Source of the DNA: DATKKM01 sp036741795
GTDB lineage: Bacteria; Chloroflexota; Dehalococcoidia; SM23-28-2; RBG-16-64-32
Direction: 5' to 3'
Length of the DNA stretch: 34,777 nt
Assembly: GCA_036741795.1 (NCBI GenBank)
Contig: DAINRO010000021.1
Coordinates: 1-34,777, forward strand
Every line of letters begins with the position of its first letter. The stretch's first letter is position 1. Below, in pieces: positions 1-7,402 of the stretch. The notes under the pieces are model-generated. The model saw only the letters and a list, made by a program, of their open reading frames with translations. It made no database searches and was not told the DNA's origin. The translations under genes were made by a program, and so were the position numbers.

Positions 1-552
1 GATCCCAGTGTAGGGGTCCGTGAACGAGATTCCCGACCGCAGCGGGTCGCCGCCGGGATACCCAGTGAACGACGAGATACCGGAAGCCGGCTCGAGTCCC
101 ATGCCATAGGCCGAGTAGTCGCGCCAGGGGCCGTCCTGCCCGTAGCCGGAGAGGCTGATCATTATCACGTCCGGCCTGATCTTCCGAACCGATTCGTAGT
201 CCATCCCGAACTTCGCCATCACGTGCGGAGTGAAGCTTTCCGCGATGACGTCGCACTCAGCGGCCAGCTTCTTCACGATCTCCAGGCCCGCGCCACCGCT
301 CTCCTCGCTGAAGTCCAACGTCAGCGACTTCTTCCCCCCGTTGCGCAGGAGGAAGTAACCCGCCTTGTTCCAGTACTCGTCCTCGCTGTTGTTGTCAGGC
401 ATCACGAAGTTGCGTGTGATATCCGACCGCTTCGGACCCTCGATTTTGATCACGTCCGCGCCCAGGTCGGCGAGGATGCGGGTGCATGTCGGGCCTGCAT
501 AGACCGCTGTGAAGTCGAGAACGCGGACTCCCGCCAGTGGTAGCTTGCTCAC
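1..552 (-). CDS. Class III (CaiB/BaiF) CoA-transferase, C-terminus cut by window edge
   Basis: This is the first 184 residues of a family III CoA-transferase, which moves CoA between organic acids through an aspartyl-CoA anhydride intermediate. It starts with GTG at 552 and stays open to base 1. The opening residues LPLAGVRVLDF, then AGPTCTRILADLGADVIKIE and GKKSLTLDF, are the usual family landmarks. Asp179, in SGISFTDPYTG, aligns with the catalytic Asp of the family. The GTG overlaps the TGA stop of the upstream CoA-transferase (549-552), so the two genes are probably translationally coupled. Substrate cannot be read from the sequence. Because the two family members are adjacent, they could form a heteromer as SmtA/SmtB of Chloroflexus do, but that is inference. 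Confidence 0.88.
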   Translation of the reverse strand, partial: MSKLPLAGVRVLDFTAVYAGPTCTRILADLGADVIKIEGPKRSDITRNFVMPDNNSEDEYWNKAGYFLLRNGGKKSLTLDFSEESGGAGLEIVKKLAAECDVIAESFTPHVMAKFGMDYESVRKIRPDVIMISLSGYGQDGPWRDYSAYGMGLEPASGISSFTGYPGGDPLRSGISFTDPYTGI

Positions 553-1706
553 GACGCTGCCTCCGCTACTGAATCGCCTGCGTGCTCTCCGAGCTTCGGC
601 GCCGGCCCGAACTGCAGCGGCGTCTCCGACATCCGGAAGGCCACGCCCGCGTTCGGCAGTGTGCCCACGCCCGGCTGGTCGACGTCCACGAAGAAGCCGC
701 GCTCCTTAAGGTGCGCGTTATCCAGCAGCGTCTTCGGGCCGAGCACTGCCGCGAAGGGCACGCGCAACTCCTGTGCGCGTGTCAGCAGGTCTTCCCAGCC
801 TTGTTCCGCCAGGTATGGCTTCAAGATCTCGTCGAACTGCTGCCACTGCAACGTCCGCAGCCAAAGGTTGGTGAACAGCGGGTTGCTTTCCAACTCCGGC
901 TGTTCGATGAGAATTGCCATCATTAGCGGGAAACCGGTCGCGCCGCCGATGACGACGATATGGCCGTCGCGGCAGGGGTAGATCTCGCTTGGGAACGTGG
1001 GAATGCAGTGCCGCGAGTAGAACCGCCGCCGGATCGCCCCCAGGTAGGCGTACATCGTAGTGTTGTATTCGTCTGCGGTACCGAATGCGTCGAGGCACGA
1101 CACGTCCACGTGTTGCCCCTCGCCCGTCTTGTTCCGGTGTTCCAGAGCCGCGAGCAGGGCTACCCACGCGTGTAGGGCCCCAATGTAGTCCGCAGCCTCT
1201 CCGCCCGTCGCCAGCGGCTCCTTGTCCGGGTCGCCGGTGCAGTACATCAGGCCGGATAGGGCCAGCACTGCCAGCGAGTTGCCCTTGTACGTCGCGTAAG
1301 GCCCGGTCTGCCCGAACGGCGTCACCGAGCAGTAGACCAACTTTGGGAACTCGGCTTTGAAGTCATCGTAAGAGAGACCCAAGTCCGCCATTCGACCCGG
1401 CGTCTCGCTCTCGACGAGCGCGTCCGCGGTGGCCAGAAGTTTTCGCAGCGTTGCTTTCCCATCGTCGCTCGCGATGTCCAGCACTACGCTCTTCTTGTTT
1501 CCGTTGAGGTGGATGAACAACCCGGACTTCTCCCCGTCGGGGACGTCGCCGGGGAACGGCCCCAGTCGTCGCGTGTAGTCCCCTCCGGGCGGTTCGACCT
1601 TGATCACCTCGGCGCCGAGGTCGGCCATCAGCCGGGTAGCGTACGGCCCCGCGATCCCCTGCGACAGATCGACGACGCGAACGCCATCAAGAGCGCGTTC
1701 AGCCAC
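549..1706 (-). CDS. Class III (CaiB/BaiF) CoA-transferase
   Basis: This 385-residue protein has the full length of a family III CoA-transferase. The N-terminal CoA-binding region reads LDGVRVVDLSQGIAGPYATRLMADLGAEVIKVE. Asp173, in GGEAADYIGALHA, matches the catalytic nucleophile position, and TGEGQHVDVS near residue 194 is the conserved strand after it. It starts with ATG at 1706 and is the first gene of a minus-strand pair. It is divergent from the crotonase beginning at 1819, leaving 112 bases for two promoters. It probably activates a carboxylic acid for the acyl-CoA enzymes encoded next door. The actual donor and acceptor (formyl, succinyl, acyl or carnitine-like) cannot be decided. Confidence 0.9.
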   Translation of the reverse strand: MAERALDGVRVVDLSQGIAGPYATRLMADLGAEVIKVEPPGGDYTRRLGPFPGDVPDGEKSGLFIHLNGNKKSVVLDIASDDGKATLRKLLATADALVESETPGRMADLGLSYDDFKAEFPKLVYCSVTPFGQTGPYATYKGNSLAVLALSGLMYCTGDPDKEPLATGGEAADYIGALHAWVALLAALEHRNKTGEGQHVDVSCLDAFGTADEYNTTMYAYLGAIRRRFYSRHCIPTFPSEIYPCRDGHIVVIGGATGFPLMMAILIEQPELESNPLFTNLWLRTLQWQQFDEILKPYLAEQGWEDLLTRAQELRVPFAAVLGPKTLLDNAHLKERGFFVDVDQPGVGTLPNAGVAFRMSETPLQFGPAPKLGEHAGDSVAEAAS

Positions 1707-1795
1707 CGTATACCTCGTGAGTCACGGGCCGGATAATAGCAGGAAGCCCGAACGAGAGACAATCGTGGGTGACCTCGGCCCAGCCCCCGCCGCTT

Positions 1796-1804
1796 TGCTA
1801 CAAT
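1796..1804 (+). promoter_or_regulatory. Extended -10 promoter element of the crotonase operon
   Basis: The string TGC-TACAAT is an extended -10 element (TGn plus five of six TATAAT bases). No good -35 hexamer lies 16-18 bases upstream, which is compatible with extended -10 promoters. Transcription would begin near 1811, only about 8 bases before the ATG at 1819. No Shine-Dalgarno sequence precedes that ATG, so the first crotonase may be translated from a nearly leaderless mRNA. Confidence 0.4.
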
Positions 1805-1818
1805 TTCGCTCGCTCACT

Positions 1819-2553
1819 ATGTCCAACGAAGTCACCCTCGACGTCACTGACGCCGTGGCCACGGTCACCCTCAACCAGCCGCTATTCACGCCCGCGAGCA
1901 TCCTGGGCCTGGAGAACGCTTGCGAAGCCATTCGCGACGGCGATTCGGCTCGCTGCGTCCTCATCTCCGGCGTGTCATCTGGTTGGGACCTCGATTCTTT
2001 CGCGAACGAGCCCGAAGGCACCCTTTCGAGTGACATATTCGCGCCCCTCGCTACGCTCATGCAGCCAGTCGTCGCCGCAATGGAAGGCGAAGTTTCCGGT
2101 GGTGGCCTCGCGCTCGCCCTCGTGGCGGACATCCGGGTCTGCGGCGACGACGCCACCTTCCACCTGTCCGAGGTAGCGGACGGCCTCATCCCGCTCGCGG
2201 GCACCATCGGGCGTCTCATCCGCGCAGTAGGCCGTGGTTGCGCCCTCGCCCTCATCCTTACTGGCGAGACGATCGACGCTGCGGAAGCGAAGCGCATCGG
2301 CCTCGTGAGCGAGGTGACGCCGGCTGGCAAGACTCTTGAGCGAGCCGGCGAGATAGCCGCGCAGATCGCGAGGCGCGGCCCGATCGCAGTTCAATACGCG
2401 AAGGAGGCTGTCTCCCGCGGCACCGAGATTCCCCTGGAACAGGCTCTCCGCTACGAAACCGACCTCACAATCCTCCTCCAGGCCACCAAAGACCGCGCGG
2501 AGGGAGTCAAGGCTTTCGTCGAAAAGCGCCAACCGGATTTCAAAGGGGAGTAG
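1819..2553 (+). CDS. Enoyl-CoA hydratase/isomerase (crotonase) family protein lacking the first catalytic Glu
   Basis: This 244-residue protein has the crotonase fold. Recognisable parts are the oxyanion-hole segment SGGGLALALVADIR (residues 93-106) and the SEVADGLIPLAGT segment (117-129). In enoyl-CoA hydratase the two acid/base glutamates correspond to Glu144 and Glu164 of the rat enzyme. Here the first is replaced by Ala98 and only the second (Glu118) remains, so ordinary hydration is doubtful; isomerase, hydrolase or a non-catalytic partner role is possible. The open frame extends upstream to 1600 over the divergent CoA-transferase, but family alignment and a good -10 element favour ATG at 1819. 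It leads a tight operon: the next ATG is 2 bases after its stop. Confidence 0.85.
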   Translation: MSNEVTLDVTDAVATVTLNQPLFTPASILGLENACEAIRDGDSARCVLISGVSSGWDLDSFANEPEGTLSSDIFAPLATLMQPVVAAMEGEVSGGGLALALVADIRVCGDDATFHLSEVADGLIPLAGTIGRLIRAVGRGCALALILTGETIDAAEAKRIGLVSEVTPAGKTLERAGEIAAQIARRGPIAVQYAKEAVSRGTEIPLEQALRYETDLTILLQATKDRAEGVKAFVEKRQPDFKGE

Positions 2554-2555
2554 AA

Positions 2556-2813
2556 ATGCAAGTCATCATCGAGAAAGACGAGGGCTGGTCGCTGATGTCC
2601 CTGGTCACGTCGTACGTCATCGACAACGCCGGGCTCTCGGCGGACGGCAAGGCCGCGGTTCGGCAGTGGCGGACGAACCACGACAAAGACTCCGACGGCA
2701 CCGCCGATCTCACGGAAGCGATGAACGAGGCTCTCGGAACCTACGTTGAGGACCGCACGAACCGCACCGTCCGCAAGAAGGGGCGCTACGCCCGGAAGGC
2801 GGAACTCAAGTGA
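2556..2813 (+). CDS. Small protein of unknown function, paralogue A of a tandem pair
   Basis: This 85-residue protein is not recognised. A purine-rich AAGGGGAG just upstream, overlapping the previous stop codon, is a good ribosome-binding site for the ATG at 2556. The N-terminus (MQVIIEKDE) and the core LSADGKAAVRQWRT, followed by an SDG then MN-x-A-L pattern, align with the next small protein, so the two are paralogues. The C-terminus is strongly basic (residues 70-85). There is no signal peptide or membrane segment. It is stop/start coupled (GTGA) to paralogue B and sits between two crotonase genes. A role as an accessory or scaffold subunit for acyl-CoA enzymes is only a guess from position. 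Confidence 0.75.
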   Translation: MQVIIEKDEGWSLMSLVTSYVIDNAGLSADGKAAVRQWRTNHDKDSDGTADLTEAMNEALGTYVEDRTNRTVRKKGRYARKAELK

Positions 2814-3201
2814 AGGTCCAGCTCGAAATCGACGAGACCCGCGAGATCTTCCTCATGCTCCTCGACCGCCTCCTCGACGAGGTCAAGTTCAGCGACGGCG
2901 ACCGCGCCGCGCTCCGAAAATGGCGCACTGCCATGTCTCCCGGCTCGGACGGGATGCGCGCCCTTTCGGACCAGATGAACGCCGNNNNNNNNNNNNNNNN
3001 NNNNNNNNNNNNNNNNNNNNNNNNNNNNNNNNNNNNNNNNNNNNNNNNNNNNNNNNNNNNNNNNNNNNNNNNNNNNNNNNNNNNGCCATGTCTCCCGGCT
3101 CGGACGGGATGCGCGCCCTTTCGGACCAGATGAACGCCGACCTCGCGCGTGCTCTCGAGAACCAGAAGCGCAGCCTCGTCCGCAAGCCCGACTGGCGATG
3201 A
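2810..3201 (+). CDS. Small protein of unknown function, paralogue B, interrupted by an assembly gap
   Basis: The gene starts with GTG at 2810, overlapping the previous TGA, and runs into a 100-N block at 2985-3084. The 55 bases before the gap recur exactly after it. Joining 2810-2984 to 3140-3201 restores one uninterrupted frame of 78 residues ending in KPDWR and a TGA at 3199-3201. That stop overlaps the ATG of the next crotonase (ATGA). The restored protein has the same outline as paralogue A: a short strand start (MKVQLEIDE), a core FSDGDRAALRKWRT and an SDG-x-MN-x-D-L segment. It is predicted soluble, with a helical, charged C-terminus. Function is unknown. The apparent insertion is very likely an assembly artefact. 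Confidence 0.75.
2930..3139. other. Scaffold gap of 100 N flanked by an exact 55-base duplication (unmerged contig overlap)
   Basis: Bases 2930-2984 and 3085-3139 are identical over 55 positions, and the N block between them is exactly 100 long. A 100-N spacer is a common scaffolding convention, and a 55-base end overlap equals a commonly used assembly k-mer. Collapsing the duplicate restores an intact small gene that is stop/start coupled on both sides. The simplest reading is that no sequence is missing, and that the true locus is 155 bases shorter than shown. Confidence 0.85.
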
Positions 3202-3935
3202 CCGAGCCGCTCGTCCTGTACGAAAAATTGGACGGCGGCGTCGCCCGCGTCACCCTCAACCGTCCTCAGGCCCTCAACGCGATCAACCTTCAGATGCGAG
3301 ACGACCTCTGGGAGATCGTGCACGCGATCCGCGACGATCCCGACGTCCAGGCCGTTGTCTTCAAGGGCGCCGGCGACCGCGCCTTTTCCGCCGGTGCGGA
3401 CGTGACGGAGTTCGGCACGGCGCCAACTCTTGCCCAGGCCCGCCGCGCCCGCCGGGACCGCGACCTCTGGCGCTTCATGATCACCCTGGAGAAGCCGCTC
3501 GTCACCGCGATCCACGGCTTCGCTCTCGGCGCGGGCATCGAGCTGTCGATGTGCTGTGACATCCGCATCGCCTCGGACGACGCGCGTATCGGCCTCCCGG
3601 AGGTCTCGCTCGGCTACATCCCCAGTGCCGGCGGCACGCAGATGCTTCCCCGCCTCATCCCCCGCAGCGCGGCTATGCAGATGATCCTCACCGGGAATCC
3701 AATCGACGCCCGCACGGCCTTTGAATACGGCCTGGTACACCGGGTCGTCGCTCCTGGGGATCTCGACGCCACAGCGGAGGAATTGGCGCGCCGCCTCGCC
3801 GACCACCCTCCCCAGGCCGTAGCCCTCGCCAAGCGCGCGATTCTGGCCGTCGATGACCTGTCGCCAGGTGCTGCCGCGGCGGTAGAATCAAAGCTGGCAA
3901 TGAGAGCGCTGGCGGCGTCTTTCCACTCACCGTGA
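3198..3935 (+). CDS. Enoyl-CoA hydratase (crotonase family) with both catalytic glutamates
   Basis: This 245-residue protein is a complete crotonase, which adds water to trans-2-enoyl-CoA in beta-oxidation-type pathways. FSAGADVTEF (63-72) and GAGIELSMCCDIR (111-123) form the CoA pocket and oxyanion hole. Glu115 (GIEL) and Glu135 (LPEV) match the two catalytic glutamates, and IPSAGGTQMLPRL follows. The ATG overlaps the TGA of the preceding small gene. Unlike the first crotonase of this operon, all key residues are present, so the pair may combine one active and one altered subunit. Other crotonase reactions (isomerase, lyase) cannot be excluded by sequence alone. Confidence 0.9.
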   Translation: MTEPLVLYEKLDGGVARVTLNRPQALNAINLQMRDDLWEIVHAIRDDPDVQAVVFKGAGDRAFSAGADVTEFGTAPTLAQARRARRDRDLWRFMITLEKPLVTAIHGFALGAGIELSMCCDIRIASDDARIGLPEVSLGYIPSAGGTQMLPRLIPRSAAMQMILTGNPIDARTAFEYGLVHRVVAPGDLDATAEELARRLADHPPQAVALAKRAILAVDDLSPGAAAAVESKLAMRALAASFHSP

Positions 3936-3976
3936 AGAGAGCACAAAGCCCGTTCTCGCCAGAAACGTACTAACAG

Positions 3977-4489
3977 ATGACCACCGATTCCCGGCCCATC
4001 AACCCCCTCGTCCGAGCCTGGAATACCCTGTCATCTCTCGGCCTCGCCATCCCCCTCTCCGTCGGCGCCGCCCTCGTCGTCCTCGTTCTCATCACCCTCG
4101 GATCCAACATGTACGATGCGCCCGACACCGTGAACGCGGGCCAGGCCTCCGACGTCGACCTCTTCGACCCGAAGCAGTTCTCCGACGAAGAGTTCTGGCT
4201 CGTCAACCTCGGCAGCGGCGAGTTCGTCGCCCTTTACGACCGTGACCCGCTCAGCGGCTGCGCCCTCGTCTGGGGCCCCCGGCATGAGTTCGCCGGCGCC
4301 ACTGGCTGGTTCCGCGACGCATGCACCGGCAACACCTACGACCTCACCGGCGCCTGTTTCGACGGCCCCTGCGAAGTCGGCCTCAACCGCATGGGCGTCA
4401 CCATCGAAAACGGCGAGATCATAGTCGATCCGCGAAACGGCACGGGTGGCGACCTTCCGGCGAACAACGGCGAACCCGTAAATCCCTAG
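3977..4489 (+). CDS. Membrane-anchored Rieske-like protein lacking iron-sulfur ligands
   Basis: This 170-residue protein has a single membrane segment at about residues 22-43, followed by an extracytoplasmic domain. The domain resembles the Rieske fold: FWLVNLGSGEFVALYDRD, then CALVWGP (95-101), then FRDACTGNTYDLTG (112-125) and a final VTIENGEIIVDP. In true Rieske proteins the two loops carry Cys-x-His and Cys-x-x-His. Here the His positions hold other residues, leaving Cys95, Cys116, Cys127 and Cys132, which could form disulfides. A 2Fe-2S cluster is therefore unlikely. It follows the crotonase by 41 bases on the same strand. Its role is unknown; a structural relic of a respiratory Rieske subunit is possible. 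Confidence 0.65.
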   Translation: MTTDSRPINPLVRAWNTLSSLGLAIPLSVGAALVVLVLITLGSNMYDAPDTVNAGQASDVDLFDPKQFSDEEFWLVNLGSGEFVALYDRDPLSGCALVWGPRHEFAGATGWFRDACTGNTYDLTGACFDGPCEVGLNRMGVTIENGEIIVDPRNGTGGDLPANNGEPVNP

Positions 4490-4497
4490 TCAGAATC

Positions 4498-5097
4498 ATG
4501 ACCCTCCCACCGGATTTCCTGGCCAACGCACGCGCCCTCCAGAACGCCTACCTCGCTTCGGACGATCCCATCCGCCAATCGGGTTTCGGCGGAGGCGCCG
4601 AACGCTGGCGCGCCGAACGCGAGCCCATCCTGGAAGCCGTCGAGTCCGATGGCGACTTTCTAGACATCGGCTGCGCGAACAGTTACCTGCTTGAATGCCT
4701 CGTGGAGTGGGCCTCATCGCGCGGCTACGAACTCACGCCTCACGGGATCGACCTTGGGCCAAAGCTCATCGATGAAGCGAGGCGGCGGCTTCCCGGGTAT
4801 GCCAGCAATTTTCACATCGCCAACGGCTGGGACTGGCAACGAACCCGCCGTTTCAGTTACGTTTACACCCTGTCTGACTGCGTGCCACCCGGCATGCTCA
4901 AGGAGTACGCCCACCGCCTCCTCGACCGCGTCGTCGAAACCGGCGGGCGCCTGATCGTCGGGTCGTACGGCAGCCGGTCCCGGGCAACGTCTCCACTGCC
5001 CGTTGCCCAGACCCTCGAGTCCTTTGGATTCAAGGTGAGCGGGCGCGCCAACGGAGGCGATCCTCCGATCACGGAGTTTGCCTGGGTCGACAACTAA
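4498..5097 (+). CDS. SAM-dependent methyltransferase-like protein
   Basis: This 199-residue protein appears to be a class I (Rossmann-fold) methyltransferase. Residues 54-60 (FLDIGCA) form motif I, GIDLGPKLIDEARRRLPG (83-100) supplies the acidic residue (Asp85) that would hold the ribose of S-adenosylmethionine, and GGRLIVGSY (149-157) is the later strand. The glycine usually found at the end of motif I is replaced (CANSYL), so cofactor binding may be altered. The ATG at 4498 lies 8 bases after the previous stop; the open frame extends further upstream only through overlap with that gene. No substrate can be inferred. Confidence 0.7.
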   Translation: MTLPPDFLANARALQNAYLASDDPIRQSGFGGGAERWRAEREPILEAVESDGDFLDIGCANSYLLECLVEWASSRGYELTPHGIDLGPKLIDEARRRLPGYASNFHIANGWDWQRTRRFSYVYTLSDCVPPGMLKEYAHRLLDRVVETGGRLIVGSYGSRSRATSPLPVAQTLESFGFKVSGRANGGDPPITEFAWVDN

Positions 5098-5114
5098 CCG
5101 CTCCGGAGGAATAC

Positions 5115-6686
5115 ATGAACACCGCCGAATTCTTGATGATCGCCTCGTCAGTCGTCCCGGATCGCACCGCGATGGTCTGCGAGGACCGGTCGCGCACCTA
5201 CGCCGAGATGCAGGACCGGGTGAACCGCCTCGCCAACGCGATGCAGGGCCTCGGTATCCAGCAGGGCGACAAGATCGCCGTCATGGCCATGAACTCCATG
5301 GAGTTCGTAGAGGTCTACTACGCCGGAGCCAAGCTGGGCGTCGTCTTCGTCCCGCTCAACTACAGGGCGAAGCAAGAAGAGATCATCTACATGTGCAACA
5401 ACTCGGAGGCCGTCGCCCTCTTCGTCGGCGCCCGCTACCTCGACCTAGCCAACTACATCAAGCCCGAGCTCGAGACCGTGAAGCACCTGGTCGCCATCGA
5501 CGAGAAGCTCGACCACATGATCCCCCTGGCGGACCTCATCGCCCAGAACGAGCCCGAAGAGATCTTCACGGACATCCAGGACCTCGATCCCACGATCGTC
5601 ATTTACACCAGCGGCACTACCGCGCTCCCCAAGGGCGTCGTCCTCACCTACCTCGGCATGTCCGTCTACGTCACCAACACGGTCGAGCCTGCAGACCCCG
5701 GCGCCGAGTCCGTCGACGTCCTCCTCGTGTCAGTGCCCTTCTACCACGTCGCCGGCGCCACAACGATGCTCTCCAGCGTCTGGGGAGGCCGCAAGATGGT
5801 GATCCTCCCCCAGTTCGATCCGGGAGCATGGCTCAAGGCCGTCCAGGAGCACGGCGTCACCCACAGCTTCGTCGTCCCCACCATGCTCAAGCGAATCATG
5901 GAGCACGAGGACTTCGCGAAGACGGACCTGAGTTCCCTTAAGCTCGTTGCCTACGGTGCCGCACCCATGCCCTACGAAGTCGTCACCCGCGCCGTCGAGG
6001 TGATGCCCTGCGGCCTCATGAACGCCTACGGCCAGACGGAGTCCACGTCCTCCCTGACCTTCCTCGGCCCCGACGACCACAAAGTCCCTGCCGACGAAGG
6101 TCCCGACCGCGATCGCGCCCTGGCGCGCCTCCGCTCCGTCGGCAAGCCGATGGGTGACATCGTTGTCGGAATCATGGACCCGGACGGCAACCTCCTCGGC
6201 CCGGGGCAGGAGGGCGAGATCGTCGCCCAGGGTGAGCGCGTCATGTCCGGGTACCTCAACCGCGAAGAAGAGACCTCAGCAGCGATCAAGGGTGGCTGGC
6301 TTCACACCGGCGACGTCGGCTGGATGGACGACGACAGCTATCTCTACATAACGGGTCGTACGAAGGACCTGATCATTCGCGGCGGCGAGAACATCGCACC
6401 CGGAGAGATCGAGGGCGTCCTCCAGCAGCACGACGCGGTCGAGGACGCCGCGGTCATCGGCGTACCAGACGTCGAATGGGGCGAAGAAGTGAAGGCGCTC
6501 GTTGTCCTCAAGCCGGGCCACAACGCCACGGAGGAAGAACTCACTACCTTCGTCAAAGGCCGCCTCGCCAGCTTCAAGGCACCGAAGTTCTACACGTTCG
6601 TGGACGATCTGCCCCGCAACTACTTGGGCAAGGTCCTCAAGACGGACCTCCGCAAACAGTACGGGGAAGCGAAGTCCGGCGCCTGA
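5115..6686 (+). CDS. Acyl-CoA synthetase (AMP-forming, fatty-acid-CoA ligase family)
   Basis: This 523-residue enzyme activates a carboxylic acid with ATP and CoA through an acyl-adenylate. Core motifs are in order: the phosphate loop YTSGTTALPKG (164-174, with Ala where Gly is usual), NAYGQTEST (303-311), GWLHTGD with Asp400, GRTKDLIIRGGENIAPGEIE (414-433) and the C-terminal NYLGKVLK with catalytic Lys506. GGAGG at 5104-5108 is a good ribosome-binding site for the ATG at 5115. There is no signal or membrane segment. It lies in the same-strand run as the crotonases, so it probably supplies acyl-CoA for them. Chain length or aromatic preference is not visible. Confidence 0.93.
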   Translation: MNTAEFLMIASSVVPDRTAMVCEDRSRTYAEMQDRVNRLANAMQGLGIQQGDKIAVMAMNSMEFVEVYYAGAKLGVVFVPLNYRAKQEEIIYMCNNSEAVALFVGARYLDLANYIKPELETVKHLVAIDEKLDHMIPLADLIAQNEPEEIFTDIQDLDPTIVIYTSGTTALPKGVVLTYLGMSVYVTNTVEPADPGAESVDVLLVSVPFYHVAGATTMLSSVWGGRKMVILPQFDPGAWLKAVQEHGVTHSFVVPTMLKRIMEHEDFAKTDLSSLKLVAYGAAPMPYEVVTRAVEVMPCGLMNAYGQTESTSSLTFLGPDDHKVPADEGPDRDRALARLRSVGKPMGDIVVGIMDPDGNLLGPGQEGEIVAQGERVMSGYLNREEETSAAIKGGWLHTGDVGWMDDDSYLYITGRTKDLIIRGGENIAPGEIEGVLQQHDAVEDAAVIGVPDVEWGEEVKALVVLKPGHNATEEELTTFVKGRLASFKAPKFYTFVDDLPRNYLGKVLKTDLRKQYGEAKSGA

Positions 6687-6696
6687 CGCCCACCCA

Positions 6697-7293
6697 GTGG
6701 TTTCTGTCCAACTCAGGCGTCTAACCGGCGATGACATAACGTCCGCCGCCAACCTGTTGGGTGTCGTTTACCGCGACAATCCGATAATGGTGGCGCTGCT
6801 CGGCGACGATCCGGCGCGGCGCGTGAGGATCGGAACGGAGATGCAGTTTATTCGGCTCCTCGCCATGAAAAATGCGGTAGTCGCGACGCGCGAGGGGGAA
6901 CTCGTCGGCGTTTACGGCCAGGAAACCCCCACCGATTCCCCGATGTCCCCCGAGCTGCAACAACGGATGGGCCGGCTGGTCTCCGAGGCCGGTCTGGCCA
7001 GCCGGTTCCAGGAGATGCTTGTCGGTTTCTCCGCGAACACGCCGCCAGGGCCGAAGTGGAAACTCGGTCCGGTAGGAGTCGGCGTGGCGCTGCAAGGAGG
7101 CGGCATCGGCAGCCAAATGATCCAGCACTTCTGCGAACAGGTTGACGCCCTTGGCGCCTCGTCCAGCCTCGACACCGACCAGCCACACCTCGTCCGCCTC
7201 TACCAGCGGTTCGGCTTCGAAGTGGCCGCCGAGGCCCCAGTCCTCGGCGTGCCTTTCTGGTTCATGGCCCGCCCCGCAAAAAAGGGGGACTGA
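6697..7293 (+). CDS. GNAT-family N-acetyltransferase
   Basis: This 198-residue protein has the acetyl-CoA-binding signature of GNAT enzymes. VGPVGVGVALQGGGIGSQMI (around residues 125-142) contains the Q-x-x-G-x-G turn (QGGGIG, 133-138), and LYQRFGFEV (168-176) is the usual C-terminal segment. It transfers an acetyl group from acetyl-CoA to an unidentified amine. The start is taken as GTG at 6697, 10 bases after the ligase stop; the open frame continues upstream inside the ligase in another frame, which is not credible. It is probably co-transcribed with the acyl-CoA ligase. Confidence 0.75.
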   Translation: MVSVQLRRLTGDDITSAANLLGVVYRDNPIMVALLGDDPARRVRIGTEMQFIRLLAMKNAVVATREGELVGVYGQETPTDSPMSPELQQRMGRLVSEAGLASRFQEMLVGFSANTPPGPKWKLGPVGVGVALQGGGIGSQMIQHFCEQVDALGASSSLDTDQPHLVRLYQRFGFEVAAEAPVLGVPFWFMARPAKKGD

Positions 7294-7402
7294 GACGCCG
7301 CGCGAATCCCGCCGCGACCGGCTGGACCGTCAGCAGCAGCGGCAAGACCTGGAATCCGCGGGCGTTCCCGTCGCCACGCCACGTGGCCCGGCGGCACAGG
7401 AG

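Noticed and set aside
2930..3139. A true 55-base direct repeat or insertion target duplication
   Set aside because: The exact length, the 100-N spacer and the restored coupled frame fit an assembly overlap better; no mobile-element gene is nearby.
2889..3806. 305-residue minus-strand frame across the N gap
   Set aside because: It depends on translating N bases and is antisense to the second crotonase.
3977..4489. Functional 2Fe-2S Rieske subunit
   Set aside because: Neither His ligand is present at the cluster positions, and no cytochrome b gene lies nearby.
5078..5941. 287-residue Arg/His/Pro-rich open frame
   Set aside because: It is an alternate frame of the acyl-CoA ligase, whose motifs and ribosome-binding site are clear.
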